A stretch of DNA of 64,000 nucleotides from Paracentrotus lividus (GCA_940671915.1 CALNVZ010000174.1:21231620-21295619); one strand, 5' to 3'; positions 12,001-27,000 are shown, numbered from the stretch's first letter. The notes: a model not told the origin generated them from the sequence alone. Translations and numbers: made by a program.

Positions 12001-15000
12001 CCTTGCTCTGGCTATACAAAGTTTCATTTTATAGATTTTCTGTAAGAGAGAATTTGCTGTAAAATTCAGACTGAGAGATAAGGCATAGTTCTTTCTAAGA
12101 TATGCCTCATGTGAAGCTGTCTAAATGTGTTAAGAGGAGAAAATATTAACTGGCTCTTACATTTCTGAATGTTGGTGATAGCTCATAGCAGTTCTGGAAG
12201 AGTGATACCCTGGCAAAGACATAGAGACCAAGTCGAGCTCTGGACATAGCTACTACAAGTCTCCTCACATCCCTGCAAAAAAATTTTTTTTTTTAAATGG
12301 TAAAGAATTAGGTTTGTTTATTATTTGTTCTTAATGTTAATGATATCAACAGCACATATGAATACATGTACATGTAGCTCCGTTCCAAAAGGTACTACAT
12401 CAACTTTTTATGAAAATTTAGTTATTGATATCACACCATAATTCAGGAAGGTACCTTTGAACGAAAGTGTTCGCCTAAAATTTCTAAAGCAATCATTAGA
12501 AAATGCCCTTTCTAATATCACTTTTCCATAGACGCCTGTAGAAAATCTAAAACAAATGCATTTTTCTCAGAAGTAGGAAAGATGGATGTAATACCTTTTG
12601 GATAGAGCTCTTCAAATAAGTCGTCAAGAGTCTTACAGAGATCGTTAATTTGGAGATTAAAAACTTGTAGGAGTATCTGAAATACTTTGGGAGTATATAT
12701 AAAAACAAAGCACTTAAAAGTGAGATTGGCCATGAAAGATGCGGGCTTAATCTTATGATGATAATAATAATAGAATAATAATAATAATAGAATAATAATA
12801 ATAATAATAATTTTAAAAATAATATAAAAAATAATAATACAAAAATTAACAAAGTACACTTTCTGACTCAATATTATTCAAGGCGCTACAAATTACTTTT
12901 TAAAAGAAACAACAAATATTCAATAGTGGAACAACGAAAACTCAGCCTGAACTATTCAATATAAATGTTCAGATAACAAATCTACATCAATCATCTCTAC
13001 TGAACATCCAATTTAAACAATTATAAAGATGTCCCAGAACCATACCTGATGTGTCCAACTGCCCTTGTCCTGACCAATGAAAGTAAGATATAATCGTTCT
13101 GTTGCCCCTGGAAACGATCTACTGTCGTCACCTGAGGATAAATGAACAGATACTAGATACACACCTCTACTGGACATTTGCCAAGATTTTTATTTTAAAA
13201 TAAATTTCTACATGTACTTTACCATTTAGAGTGCAAAAACAAACAAAATAAAATCAAGCTAATTATGGATAAACTGAAATGTCAAATACTACGCTGTGTT
13301 TAAAAAAAAAATTAATAGTAAAAAAGGACAATAATTTTAAGTATTTGTTTATATATAGGATATACATGTACTGTCAATGAATTGTATGATTCAAATGATT
13401 AGTATGAGATTAAATAAGACACTCCATAAGAGCACTCCATAAATCATTGAACTGTCTACAATCAACTGGCCAGGTTTCTAAACCTGTCCTGAATATAGTG
13501 AAGTCTCATATAACTTTATCCACTCTAACAAGCTACACACATGCAATGACCTCTGACCTTGTGTGGTTGACCAATCATTGGATTGTCCGAGCATCGTTTA
13601 TTGATGACATCACGGATCAGATGCTTCTGACCATTGTAGGTTGTGAGGATGCTGATCTTCTCTGCAGGGTATCCCAAAATCCTCATGTACATGAAGAGTG
13701 CCACCACATACTCTGCTTCAGCCAGGTTCTTAGCAAATAATTCAGAATCAACCAAAGGCAATTAGTACACAAAAGACTCTGAAATATACAATGAGACTCA
13801 AAATTGATTTATATATCCTTTTATCAAGGAATCGAATTAAAAGAAAACGATACTTCCTCAATGCTTGATACAAAATTTGAATTTCAACTTTATTTCTTAA
13901 CTTGGGGCAGACGACTTTGGGAAAGTTAATTTTATATTGATAGACATTGATAAACATTTACTTCTTTCTTATCGAACCATTGGTTAATTGATAAAGAAAA
14001 GGTCCTAAATAGTGGCAGCAATACAATTAAAAGAAATTCTTTTGTTTTCACCTGATAGAAATAAGGGTTCGGTTCTGATTCGCCCACACCATTGAAGTTA
14101 TCCACATTGATGAGCTGGTAGTCAAATGCAAGGCCAGGGTTAGCTGTTTGGAATTCAGGCATCCTGTTCACATGGGGCAGGTTACCTAGGGTGTGATACC
14201 TCCAGTTGTACAGCGTCGCAATACTGTCATGAAAGAAGGTCAAGGAAAATTGACATGAGTCCAAGAAAATTGACTTAGATAGCACAAAACAGAATTAACA
14301 AGTTAGTGAGATTTGTAGGGTTGAAAAGTTAAAAATTTTATTATTTATTATTTTAAATGGTATAAAGCTATATATTGGACTAACCATGCCCCCACTCCAT
14401 TCAATATCCACCATGATGTTCAAAAAAGTGTTTACTATTCATTTATCTCAGACCATTTCTTTAAAAAATATATATATATATATATGGCAGACACCCCCTC
14501 CCCATATATCTGTGTCTTTATCGTTATGATATAATGGATAAAGTATTAGGGGCCTATGCTTGCCAAACAAAACAAAAAAAGTGTTGCTTATATTGGCCTT
14601 GCTCTGCCATGTGCATTACAATATAAGCAGGGACATCATCATTCTCTTCATTACTAATCATCAATTACCCAAACGCGATCACCGAGTCAAGTTGGTGTAT
14701 ATCCACTGTGTCAAACAGCAGTTGGTCCAATTCTCTAATTGACTATTACTTGTACCACATGGGCTAAACCAATTGGCCGGTATTCTAAACCAAAGACCGA
14801 GTTTGTACGAATTAAAGTGTGCAGTGCTATTGTACGATCCTTTTGTATGAGCATAAATCCTTTTGCATTAGCATCAGACAAAAGGATTGCAACAATAGAA
14901 CCGCGCACACTTCAATTCACACAAACTCTGTCTTCGGTTCAGAATATGGGCCTATTTGGTCTACTGACAATTTGTTCTAACTTCGACTTGGCCTAATACA

Positions 15001-18000
15001 TACCTGGTCTAATGCTTACTTGGCCTAATTGCCCATTGTTTTTCCTTTAATTCCCAAATGAATATTTATATGAATATTTGTACAGGTAACTAACTACCGT
15101 ATTGTGGTGTCAGACCAAGAGGAAATTATATGAAATGGTTATGACACAAAATAGGAATTAGACAAAATAGTAAATAAGCGAAGTAGCAATTAGACCAGAG
15201 GTAACCAGTTTGACTGGTTGTAGATAAAATGGAAGTGGACCATGTAGGATGAGACCAAACAACAATTTACCATGTACTTTGCTTACCTTGGCCTTGCTCT
15301 ACCCTGTGCATCAAGATCGACCGTAGGGACTCCTAACCTGACAAAGCGAGTGAAGAGAGACTGCTCCATGTTGGAGAACTTCTGAAAGGCCATGTTCTTG
15401 ATGACCGGTGGTAGCTGATGATGGTCACCGATCATTATCCAACGTTTCAACCGGTTGAATCCATCCTCAGGGTTCTAAAAATGGAGGTCAACAGAAGTGA
15501 ATAACCATCACAAGAGTTGAACTTTTGATACAAATGCAGGGAATTTAGGCAAACATACTGATTGAAACCATCCTCAGGGTACTACAATAGAGGTCAGTAG
15601 AAATGTTTAACCATCGCACAAATTAATTTAACTTATGATACAAATGCAAGATATTTAGGCATAAATATTTACAACCATATATTTGGCTGCATATGTCAAG
15701 ACTCCTTAAAGTATATGACCATTTCGACTTACGACCTACATCAGAAGCGGCGTAGTAGCACACATTTGGTCATTGAAATTTAAAATAACTTTATTGAAAT
15801 GTGAGATTCTGTCAGAGCTCACTTCTTCATGTATATGGGCCGAGTACACATGGGTTCAAAATAATGACATCCATTAAATTTCCAAATATGGACAAGGACT
15901 TTTGTCCGACATATCTTATAATCTGTTCAGCTTTGTTCAAGTACCATTCATTGTATAATGTTCATCTGATATTTGTGAGCACTTAGTGTTAGCTAATTAT
16001 TATCCAACTTTCATGTATAGGCTACCCTAATAAGGCGCACAAGACATTCAAGGAATGACTATAATTTTAGACAGTTTTTAGTGTTCCATTCTATAAGGAT
16101 TAAATCCACTTTTCTTATTGCTGGTCTCTAAATCTAGGTTTATAATTTTGCTCGAAAACAGAAACCTACTTGAACAATGATATGAGATCATTGTTCAAAT
16201 AGGTATCTGTTTTTTAGCGAAAAATCATAAGTCAATTTTCCTCAACAGTGGATTTAGTCCCTTTTGAAATAGCTTATGCATATTAAAATATAAATAAAAA
16301 GAGACATAAGGGCTAAAACTCATATTTTTACACAGATTAACCCTTTTTCTTCAACAGTTGAAATGTTCAACATATGAGTTAGCACTTTTGATAAATGTTG
16401 AATTATGATATCAGATCATTGTTCAGGTAGGCACTTGTCTTTGAGCAAAGTATGGACCTAGGTTTTGAGACCAACCATAAGAAAAGTGGATTTAGTCCTT
16501 TTAGAATGGAACTCGTTATATGCACGTCACACAATTAATTGTCTTAAAGGAATTCCTTTAATGTCTTGTGTGCCTCATTAGGGTAGCCTATATACATGTA
16601 ACATGTATTTAGTCCCTTTTGGATTGACACTCTGCATATTGAAATACAAATGATAAGAGCCATGAGGGCATTAACTCAAATTTTTACAAAGACTAACCTT
16701 CTTCTTTACTATCAATAGTTGAAATTATTAATATGTGACTCATCATGTCAAAATGAGACACAAGTCACCGAGAAAAGAGTTGTTCATAACAAGTCAAGTA
16801 AATCTACAAAATAATAAAAATTGTCAATATATAGGGGGAAACATTTTTGATTTTCTTAATCTATAATGTTTCGTGAATGCTCTGCACAAAGAATGAGTGA
16901 AACTATAATGAGAAAGTGTTTTTAAATTGATTATTTTGCCGATTTCCTTGACTCTGTGCTGGGCGATTTGTGTTTCATTTTTATATGATGCATCACATAT
17001 GTGAGTTAGCATTGAAGGAGCTTACCTGAAGTAGCAGTGGGATGAACGTCTCAATTTCTAAAATTTGAGCTGATTCTTCCATCAAGATGTTGTCATACTG
17101 TTATAAAGGGGGGGGGGGAGAATTAAGAAATTAACGATTAGAAAGCTAACAAGCTACAGTGTACCCTAAGAACCAAAAAATGTGTTTAAAGAACAAACTT
17201 ATTGTTTACCTAACTGAAATCATGTCAATATCTGATGGCACAGGGAAAATACAATGGTAACAAAATCAATTAAATATCCTGTCAATTTATTGGTATGTTT
17301 AAAATAACCAATATAATCATATTATATATTTCTGGTCACTTTCACTCTTTGTTTAGATATATAATGACTACAAACAAGACACTGAAATTAACCCTATTCT
17401 GACTGGGGGGTCAATTTGACCCCCCCCCCCCCCCCCCCCCGTAAGAAATCTGTGACTGCCGTGCAACTGTGTGCAGATCGCAACCCAGCATTTTATGACC
17501 GTTTTCTTTCAAGTGTCCTGCAACTTTTGACACCAAGTTTAAAAAAAACTGACACTCCATTGGCACGTTACGCAACATTATGTACTCGCATGTCAGGCCA
17601 AAATTGAACGTAAATCATCATTTTGCATGCGTTTCTAAATTGACAAGTGCTTTATAACACTGATAATTGTCATTGTGCCTTCTTAGCCTTTTGATTGATT
17701 AAATTTGTCTTTATATTTATCATGAAACATTTCTCAAGCATAAAAAATTACAAAAACAAAGAAATACATAAGAGATAAAAACAATAGAATATATAAGAAA
17801 TTCACAAAACAATAGAATACAAAAGAATTAATTTGAAATTTCTGAATTTGTCAATTCAATACTGTTGAATATGCTACTCAGCAACTTTTGAAATAAAAAA
17901 TTAGCTTCATAACTATGTTTTTTAATGAAATATTAAGGAATAAAATAAATATGCATCTAATTTGCATAAATTATAATAAATTAAAAAATGTAATTGTTTT

Positions 18001-21000
18001 TTCCCAAAAAACATATTAAAGATACCCTTTACATGTGCAGCGACGTTCATGCAAACTTTCGTGGCGATCGGACCACGTCCAAGATATCGGGGGGGGGGTC
18101 AATTGGACCGCCCCTCCCTCCCAGACCCCCCTCCTAGTTAAAATCTCCTCTTGAAAAATGTCCAACAACCTGTGCTCAGTTTCTGACTTGAATCTGTCAA
18201 GAATCCTTCACCTTGGAAAAACAAAAGAAGGAACTCACCTGGAATCTAACATCAACCAGATCTCGCCTCTTGAGAGCAGCATGTGTACAGGTCATAGCAA
18301 TGATCTTGGCCTCCTTGATCAAGAGGTATTTTGACCGGTCTTTCCCGCTTCGCAGCAGCTCAAATGCTCTGAATTCCTGGAGTTTGAAAGTGATGGAAAG
18401 TTAAGTCTGGCATCTATTGTAATTCACAAACTACAAATTCCATATATACTGAAGCAATATCAAGGGGGTTGAATATGATTATTTTAACTTCACCATTCTG
18501 AAAGATGCCACTGGGATTCAAACCCTGGTCCGATTCATGTCAGTTTGTAACTTCTACTTGTTAGCTGGGTTACAGGCGCATGCCACAACACAGAGTTGAC
18601 AAGCAATATTTCCCCTCCCCTGCTTATAATGGTCAAGGTAAATGGTAAATTCCTTGATTGTATGAAAGGAATATTTTCATAATACTACATAGATGTACAT
18701 GTATGTGACATTCAAACAAGGACTGTTAAAAAAAAGCTGCACTTTTTTGCATATTTCTAATAAAATATACATTTCTAATGAAATATCCATTGACATCATA
18801 AGTGTACAATCTAAACGGTAGAGTGATACAATTTCAAATAAATAAATGTTTGTAAAACAGAATAAGTTACAATGAACTTACCTCAAGTTGTTGGAACATC
18901 TTCTTGATGTGCCGATAGCAGCCCTTGAAAACAAAGAAATCATGATTCATTATTAATATTTCATACAAGTACATCACAAAATATACATTTTCATTTCACA
19001 GCTGTCATTACATACTTTATTTATACATTTTGCTCAAAAATTTATCCTTTTAGTCATATACATTGTAGCATGCTTATATTTAAATTATTTGTTATGATTT
19101 TTTATGCAGAAAATATAAACAGGCATAGTTAAGTCCACTTAGTCAATTACCTGTAACGAACTGCTAATAGACCAAATATTCGATTGGGAATTACACAAAA
19201 ATGCACTTAGACAAATTGATTATGAAATATAGTGGCAATCAGATCAAAGGGACATTGGACAAAGTGAGAATTAGGCCAATTATGTATCAGACCAAGTGGA
19301 AATAAAACCAAATAAAATTAGCCATGTGGTATTACATAATCAGATAATTGGACCAACTGCTGGTAGAAAATGACTGTATAAAGTTTTAATATAACATTTT
19401 GATTTGCCCAACAAAGTTATATTGTTCCTAAGGAATTATATTTTCCCTGAAGAGTGCTGGGCTTAGAGAAAATATAGTCTGAAGGGAAAAATATAACTCT
19501 GGAAGGAAAATAAAATGTTATTATTGAAACGATATTGTCAGTCAATGTGTTATGTTATAATAGGGAACGCTCATTATCTAGACCAACATAAAAATTTAAT
19601 ACGAAAATCGACTTCACTGATATGATGTCACAATGAAGGGGTGCATTTTTAAAAGCCACCCATGTAACTTATAAACTAGCGCATATAGCGCTATAGCTAA
19701 TCCAAATGTTTTCAATGTGACATCCATCAGTGAATATAATGTTTTTGAGGACTGCTTTTGCTACACACATTTTTAAATGGCGTGACGTCATATTAGTAAA
19801 TATAAAGTTTCCTTGGACTGGAAACAAAATTATAACGTTTGTGATCCTTTCAACTCTTGTCATGCCATGCCATTTAGACGAATCAACAATGGGTATCTAC
19901 TAACCCTATTTAAAGGGAATCTAGTGTAGTGGGAAGGTGTGGGAAAGATGAAGAAGATTATTATGAGCTTTCCTGTTATTTTCCTGCTATTTGGGAAGGG
20001 TATCATAATAAAAAGCTTCACAATAAAAGATTGCTCTTCAATTGCCCTAATAGTCATAATATGACCCAAAATGTACCAGAACAGTTGATATGTTTGGGTC
20101 CTGAACATTTTGTGTTGCCCCATACATATATTTCTTTGTAAGTGCATGTGGCTCAAAGTTGAATTGGGTTAATTTCTTATCATCTTGGAGATTCCAAAAC
20201 CTCACAGCACAAAATAATGCTTACCCTGGTAGGTGAACTCTTATACACCTTTCCAAATCACTTTAAGACAGTTTCTTTTGCATTTCAATGTCATGACCAG
20301 AACAATAATTTCACTTTAATAGACACTGTTGTACCTACCTCTGCAATATCCATGTCCTGTGCATAGTTGTCTCCCTTGAAGACTGGTTGAGGTGCATTCT
20401 CAAAGAACTTATGAAACGGGAAGTGATTGATGATGTCTTCCACATTGACCTCCTTACCTCCCTTGGGCTTCACTTTACTCAGGAACTTCTCCCATCGTGC
20501 TACAACCTGATCATGGAAGGGTAGTGTTAACAAGTGTCAACAAAGTGATCGTTATTGGAACTTATTTTCATATCCAAAATGGCAAACATCAAGTCAATGT
20601 TTAGTTTGAAGGAAGAGTATCCCTAATGATATAGATTTAATCCTTAAAATTTAGTATAAGCACTCACTACATGTTTTTCACTGTAAAAGAACATCAACAA
20701 CAACAACCATCATGTACATGCATGATGCAGAAGGATTACTGTGTATTGACAAAGAAAAATTACATTTTCTGTCCATAACCTTGCAATAGAATTACTGTGT
20801 ATTGAAAAAGAAAAATTACATTTTCTGTCCATGACCTTGAGAAAAGTTTTTTTTATTTCCATTGTTTATCACTGGTAACATCCCAGCATGTTATACTTTG
20901 CATAAGTATGTCACTGCAAACTTTAAGGTAACACATTGCGTACTTGTAGCTTGGGATGAATCAGTTTAATATATGTACTCATAATCCATTTACATAATCC

Positions 21001-24000
21001 TACACCAGTTGGGTGTAACATAAAGACTTACGATTGATTAAAAGTTATGTTTTATTTTTTCTTGGTAACCTCATTCGAAAACCAGGTACAGTCATGGATT
21101 AGGATTTGGATATGATTAAGAGAAGGGTTAAGGCTAGAGATAGGACTAAGATCATCAACTTTGGAGCATCCTGCCCATGATGAGCCTACCGAGAAAAAAT
21201 CAATCGTAACTTTTAATCAATCGTAAGTCTTTGTGTTACACCCCCCCCCCCCCCCCAGATATGCTTGCTTACATGTGTATGTTCCATTGAGGATTTCAGA
21301 TAAAATTTTAAGTACGGTAAATATCAAAAAGCTAGGTCAAATTGAGGAACTGAGTGTCCCCCATTTTGCAAAAACTCTCCACGCAAAAATACACACAGAT
21401 GCAGTGCGAAATGGGGCGTGTAGATTTATCCATACACATATCATGTGGCCAGAGTGTGCCATGTGCAGGCAGTCAAGGCAAACTAGGCCTGACTGAATCA
21501 ATGGTTTTTGCTTTTTTTATAGAACTACACAATTTTCTGCAAATTCCTTTGGTAGGTAATATGTAATGCTAACACTTTTTTATGAAACTGAAAAGAAACT
21601 GTTCAACTGAGTTTCCATATTAACCACTACTCTAGATTATCTTTAACCAGTGATGAAGCACACTTATAATATATTTATTTATAATATTTTTTGTTTACTG
21701 GGCACCGACTGAAAGGTACATGCCTCTATCGCTCAAATTTGCCAGTGGCCCAGGGGTCAATGGCCACCTGAAACTTTGTTGGGTAACCTGAAATAAAACA
21801 AAATCTCCATTCAACCATATGGATTGAATACTCTAATGGATCTGCAAGTCACCCAAATGTTAAGCATAACCGCTCTACCTCCCCTGGACACATTACTAGA
21901 TAAACCCTCACATTCTTCTCCCACCAGATAGAAATAGAAGTGACCTGCTGTCTCACAGGTCTATGCTACAAAAAAAAAATGTACATCTCCAGGAACCCCA
22001 CCCTACCCCTGGACCTACCAGTAGCTCATTATATGTTAGTGTGTCCTATTTGATACAGATACAAGTGGCTTGCTTTCTCACAAGTGTATGCTACATCTCC
22101 AGGAACCCCACCCTACCCCTGGACCTTACCAGTAGCTCATTATTGTTAGCGTGTCCTACCTGATAGAGATAGAAGTGTCCTGCTGTCTCACAAGTGTATG
22201 CTTCATCTCCAGGAACCCCACCCTACCCCTGGACCTACCAGAAGCTCATATATATTAGTTGTGTCCTACCTGATAGAGATCAAAGTGTCCTGCTGTCTCA
22301 CAAGTGTATGCTTCCTCTCCAGGAACCCCACCCTACCCCTGGACCTACCATTTGCTCATTATGTTAGTGTGTTCTACCTGATAGAGATTGAAGTGTCCTG
22401 CTGTCTCACAGGTGTATGCTACATCTCCAAGGACCCCACCCTACCCCTGGACCTACCAGTAGCTCATTATATGTTAGTGTGTCCTACCTGATAGAGATAC
22501 AAGTGTCCTGCTGTCTCACAGGTATATGCTACATCTCCAGGAACCCCAACCTACCCCTGGACCTACCAGTAGCTCATTATATGTTAGTGTGTCCTACCTG
22601 ATAGAGATAGAAGTGTCCTGCTGTCTCACAGGTATATGCTACATCTCCAGGAACCCCTCCCTACCCCTGGACCTACCAGTAGCTCATTATATGTTAGTGT
22701 GTCCTACCTGATAGAGATAGAAGTGTCCTGCTGTCTCACAGGTATATGCTACATCTCCAGGAACCCCAAGGCTTTCCTGTAACCTCTCCACCTCCTTGAG
22801 AAGCTCCAAACGACGTCCAAGCACGTAGTTCACACGGCCATACCTGGCGGTTGGAAGAGAAAATACAATAAATTCAGAAAAGAAACTGGCAAGGGTGGGT
22901 TTATTATGCTTGAAGAATCAACTCTTTCTCATTTATAGGTCTACATGTAAATTTATGTTCTTTTTTTCTCTCTTTTAATTTCACCTAAAATACATGTATT
23001 AAAGGTAGTATCAGCCTTTTTCACAAATTGCGAAAACTAATGTAACTTGGCATAACTGTAGAATATGATGGACCTACATGTATACTGTTTATTCAATCTT
23101 ACTGTCATAGGTTGCCTAGATCAGTAATACGAATCGAAAATCTGACAATCAATCTTGACCAGCTCTCCATCAACATCGTTGATATTACAGCGCGTGCGGC
23201 ACGGAAAGCACACAGCAATATACACACGGCGCATCAGCGTGCATTATTCTCTGCGCTAGCGGTCAGCGGTTCGCACCATACGGTATATTTTTCGAGGTTC
23301 GAAAAAATAGGAATGAATTTTGATAATCGCAATATAATGACAAACATACACATTTGAGCTTAATCATGTTGTGGGAAGATAAAGTCATTGGTATACTACT
23401 ATATCCTCTCAAAAACTAGAAATTTAATATTTTTGCCTGCAAAAGGCTGACACTACCTAGGAGCTGGAGTTGGTATTAATCATATTTACCTTAACAAAAA
23501 TGGTCAACAAAAGAATTTGGACTCTTGATCTTTTTAGTTGGGAAGACACTTTTTGTGTGCACTAACGGAGCAAGGATTAATTTACTTCATGTTCTGCATA
23601 GGGTCAGTGTGCCCCAATTAATTGCTATTGTGATTAAATCCTGCATTCTGACAGGGTTCTGCATGCCCTACTTAAAGTAGGGTTGGGCAAATAATGACTT
23701 TTTTCTGAAAAGTTATTTCAAACAAGTTACTTCTATAGTCAAATTTGATGTAGAATCCAAAAATGACAATGATTTTTGTGTACGATGATGTCTGACGTCG
23801 CTAAAGTGCAAAAAATCAAAATAGTGTATTTTGCCCATTCACCACACACTTTATAGGTATAAACCGGTTTTATTTTGTTTCTTTATGGATTTTGATGGTT
23901 TAAAAGCTCAAATCTGACAATTTTATCATGACCAAATGTACCTAGTATGGTTATTGGTGTTAATTAGTGACTTTGATATGAGGTGATTTTTGCTCGATAT

Positions 24001-27000
24001 TGACTGAAACTAACTACCAAACTACACTAACAGTCAACTTAGGTAGGATTAATCATGTTGGGTTCCCTGACACCCAAAAGCCATATAAAAACGCAATAAA
24101 AGTGGTTTATACGTATAAAAAGTGTGATAATTGGGCATAATACGCTATTTTGGCGGCCACTTTGGTTTTTTGCACTTTAGCGACGTAAGACGTCATCGTA
24201 TGCAAAAATAATTGTCATTTTCAGTTTCTACGTCAAATTTTACAATAGAAACAACTTGTTTTAAAAAAAAAGTTGAGATTCGCCCAACCCTACTTAAAGA
24301 AGGCTATTGTTATCCTGGAATCACATCCTGGAAGAGGGTGAGCAAGCATTGTTGTTTGGTCCACAACTCAGCACTCTATTGTTTGTGAAACAATAGCGTT
24401 TTTAAAGCTGGTGTGCTGCCATGGGTCCGGAATGGGGCCTGGCTCCCTAAATGAGTTTTAATCTTCATAACAATTGTTTTGCATAACTAGATACATTGTG
24501 AAAGAAAAAATTTCTTACTTCCCCTTCCCTTTCGACTTGAAAGCCGTTTAACAATCATCCCAAAGAGTCACATTTTGGAATGCCGTTTTCTGCCTAACCC
24601 CTGTGCCTAAGCTGATCTTAACGCTCTTATGCCTCATGGGGTCATTATCGAATATCGATAGCTCAATATCCCGTTTTCTTAAATAATGACCTCGTAATTT
24701 TGCCCGGGCGAAAACTATTCCGAGGTCTGACGTCATGAATCTTCTTTGTTGTTTTATGGTGAAACTAATTTAGTCACATGAAAAGTTCTCGACCAATCCT
24801 AGTAAGACAATTATATAATTATACACTCAAACAGAAGATTGAGAGAAAGGACTTACATGTAGGAAGAAGATCTAAAAGAAGACAATTACCTGCTAAAGTC
24901 TTTCTCTGTCTCTAGAGCTTCCTCACCATGACCCAACCTCAAGAGATGTCTCTCATCAATATCAAGAGCCATGATCTTCTCAAACAACTGGTTCAACGCC
25001 TGACAAAAAGAACAAAATGGAAAAAAAAAATGAAGAGGTTTACTGAATGTAGTAACGGAAATGATATATGAAGTAAGAATTTTTGTTTGTTTGGGATAGT
25101 CTTAGCTCTAACCTGTACTTATATGCCATGAAGTGCATGCAACTTGGAATATACATGTACATGCTGCAAACATGGAATGAATCCAATGACCAGTTGAGCT
25201 TTACAACATAGTAACAGGTGTGGTGGTCTAATAGACTAGATACAAACTGTCCTTTGGCAAGGTATCTATCTACAGTTGCCACACTTGACCCAAGTGTGGT
25301 TAATGGATTCCATGACATTGCTCCGGCAACAATTGAAGATGCTAGTACTAGATGTTCGTATGTTACATTTTGGCCAAATTGCGTTATTTCTATTTTTCAA
25401 CATGTTAGTATGTGTACTTTAACTTGTAAGTATATAAAAAATCAATATCTTAATTACAAAGGGTCAAATTGGCACCCCACTGTTTTCACACAAAGCAATT
25501 TTTAAGTACTAGATGTTCCTACAAATGTATGTGCAGTCATCTAGAACTGGAAGTACCTATGTGACATGACCAGCCAATCAAAACACACATAGCAAGTCAC
25601 ATGATCTGTTCAATGCACACAGACATGCATACGTAGTGTGTAGTGCCTAGAGACAGCAAAATTAGATGCTTTTTGAACAACATGGAGGGTGCAGAAGGTA
25701 TTTTGGAGCCAAATAATTCTTTTGAAAATTTGCCAAAAGTAGCGGGTAAACGAAAAAGAAGAAATCCAGGAAAAATCAACATGATCATGATCATTATGCC
25801 ATCTATCAGTGAAAATAATGTGTCATAACTTTTAGTGTGTGTATCAAACAAGCGTATATAATGTAGTCATTTTTATGTCTTTAATAGCACATATACATAT
25901 CTTAAAACTTATGACTGTGATGACAAGCACAGTGATGAAATATGTGTCATCTTTTTTTTCTTTTTTTAAAACTTAATATAGACCTTTTAAATCTGAAAAA
26001 TCATCACCAAAATCATGGCTTATACGAATATAAGGCACACGATGACCAAAAATGCATCATCATCAAGATGGTGATGATGAACTGCCAGTCCATTGATGAT
26101 ATTTTTTCTGTTAATATCCATGTGAAGGTTAATAAAACTACCATTTTACCATAAATATCTAAATATAATGTTGTTTTCATTATGATGTTGACTTTTCAGT
26201 ACTAGAAGTTCCTATGTGCACTGTTATAGAGCTAAAAGTTCCTATGTGCAGTTAATTGATTATTGATTATAGAAAATCAATAAGTATTATATTCCTGGAT
26301 TATGCATCAAAACTTTCTTATACATGACACAATGTCAATCTGAAAGTTTGACATCTATATGATATGAAACATGATTTGTGGACACATTCAAAACTTTTAA
26401 CCCTCTGTTTCTCAAAACTGATTTGATGTAACATAGGAACATCTAGTACTAGCATCTTCAATTGCTGAACCGTAAATTTCAAATTACTAATTTGCATTAA
26501 AATATTTATTATACCCTACCCTATAAATAAACCCAAAAAAACCTAATATAAAACCATATTGCAACCCTACATTGTAACTTTACATCTTAGACGACATAAG
26601 GCCCAGAGTGATTGTTGACAGAGCAAATGTTGTGTCATAGGTAAATGGCAACCAGTAGGAAGAAATTCTTTGAATACACAAGCCTTAGGCCAAAAAAAAA
26701 AAATTGTTTGGTTGTCCTCGACCGACCGACCCTCTGAAAACGGCCCGACCCGACCAACCTCTTTTTTTTTTTTTCTTTTTTTTTCACCCAAACACCGAAA
26801 ATACACAGCTCATATTTAATTGTATATATTTTTCATAAAACAGTATTATAACATGTGTTATTTTTCCATGCAGTCCCATTTTACATAACTCAATAAAACG
26901 TAAAAGTGATCTCAAAAATGGAAGTCATTCGTTTCTTTGTTTTTCTTTGTTTTTCAATGGGAGGAAAAAAAAAAAAAAAAAAAAAACCCGACCGACCGAC

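Noticed and set aside
21963-22711. Plus-strand open frames of 61-97 codons with repeated peptide units
   Set aside because: They are antisense translations of the duplicated AQR exon 27 ends; the real coding sense is the minus strand.
21915-22770. CRISPR-like regular repeats
   Set aside because: The whole 110-bp unit is conserved with no unique spacers, and the unit is an exon edge; the context is eukaryotic.
23112-23357. 81-codon plus-strand frame
   Set aside because: Lies wholly within a TTAA-type repeat and the relative at 5034-5455 is not open in the same frame.
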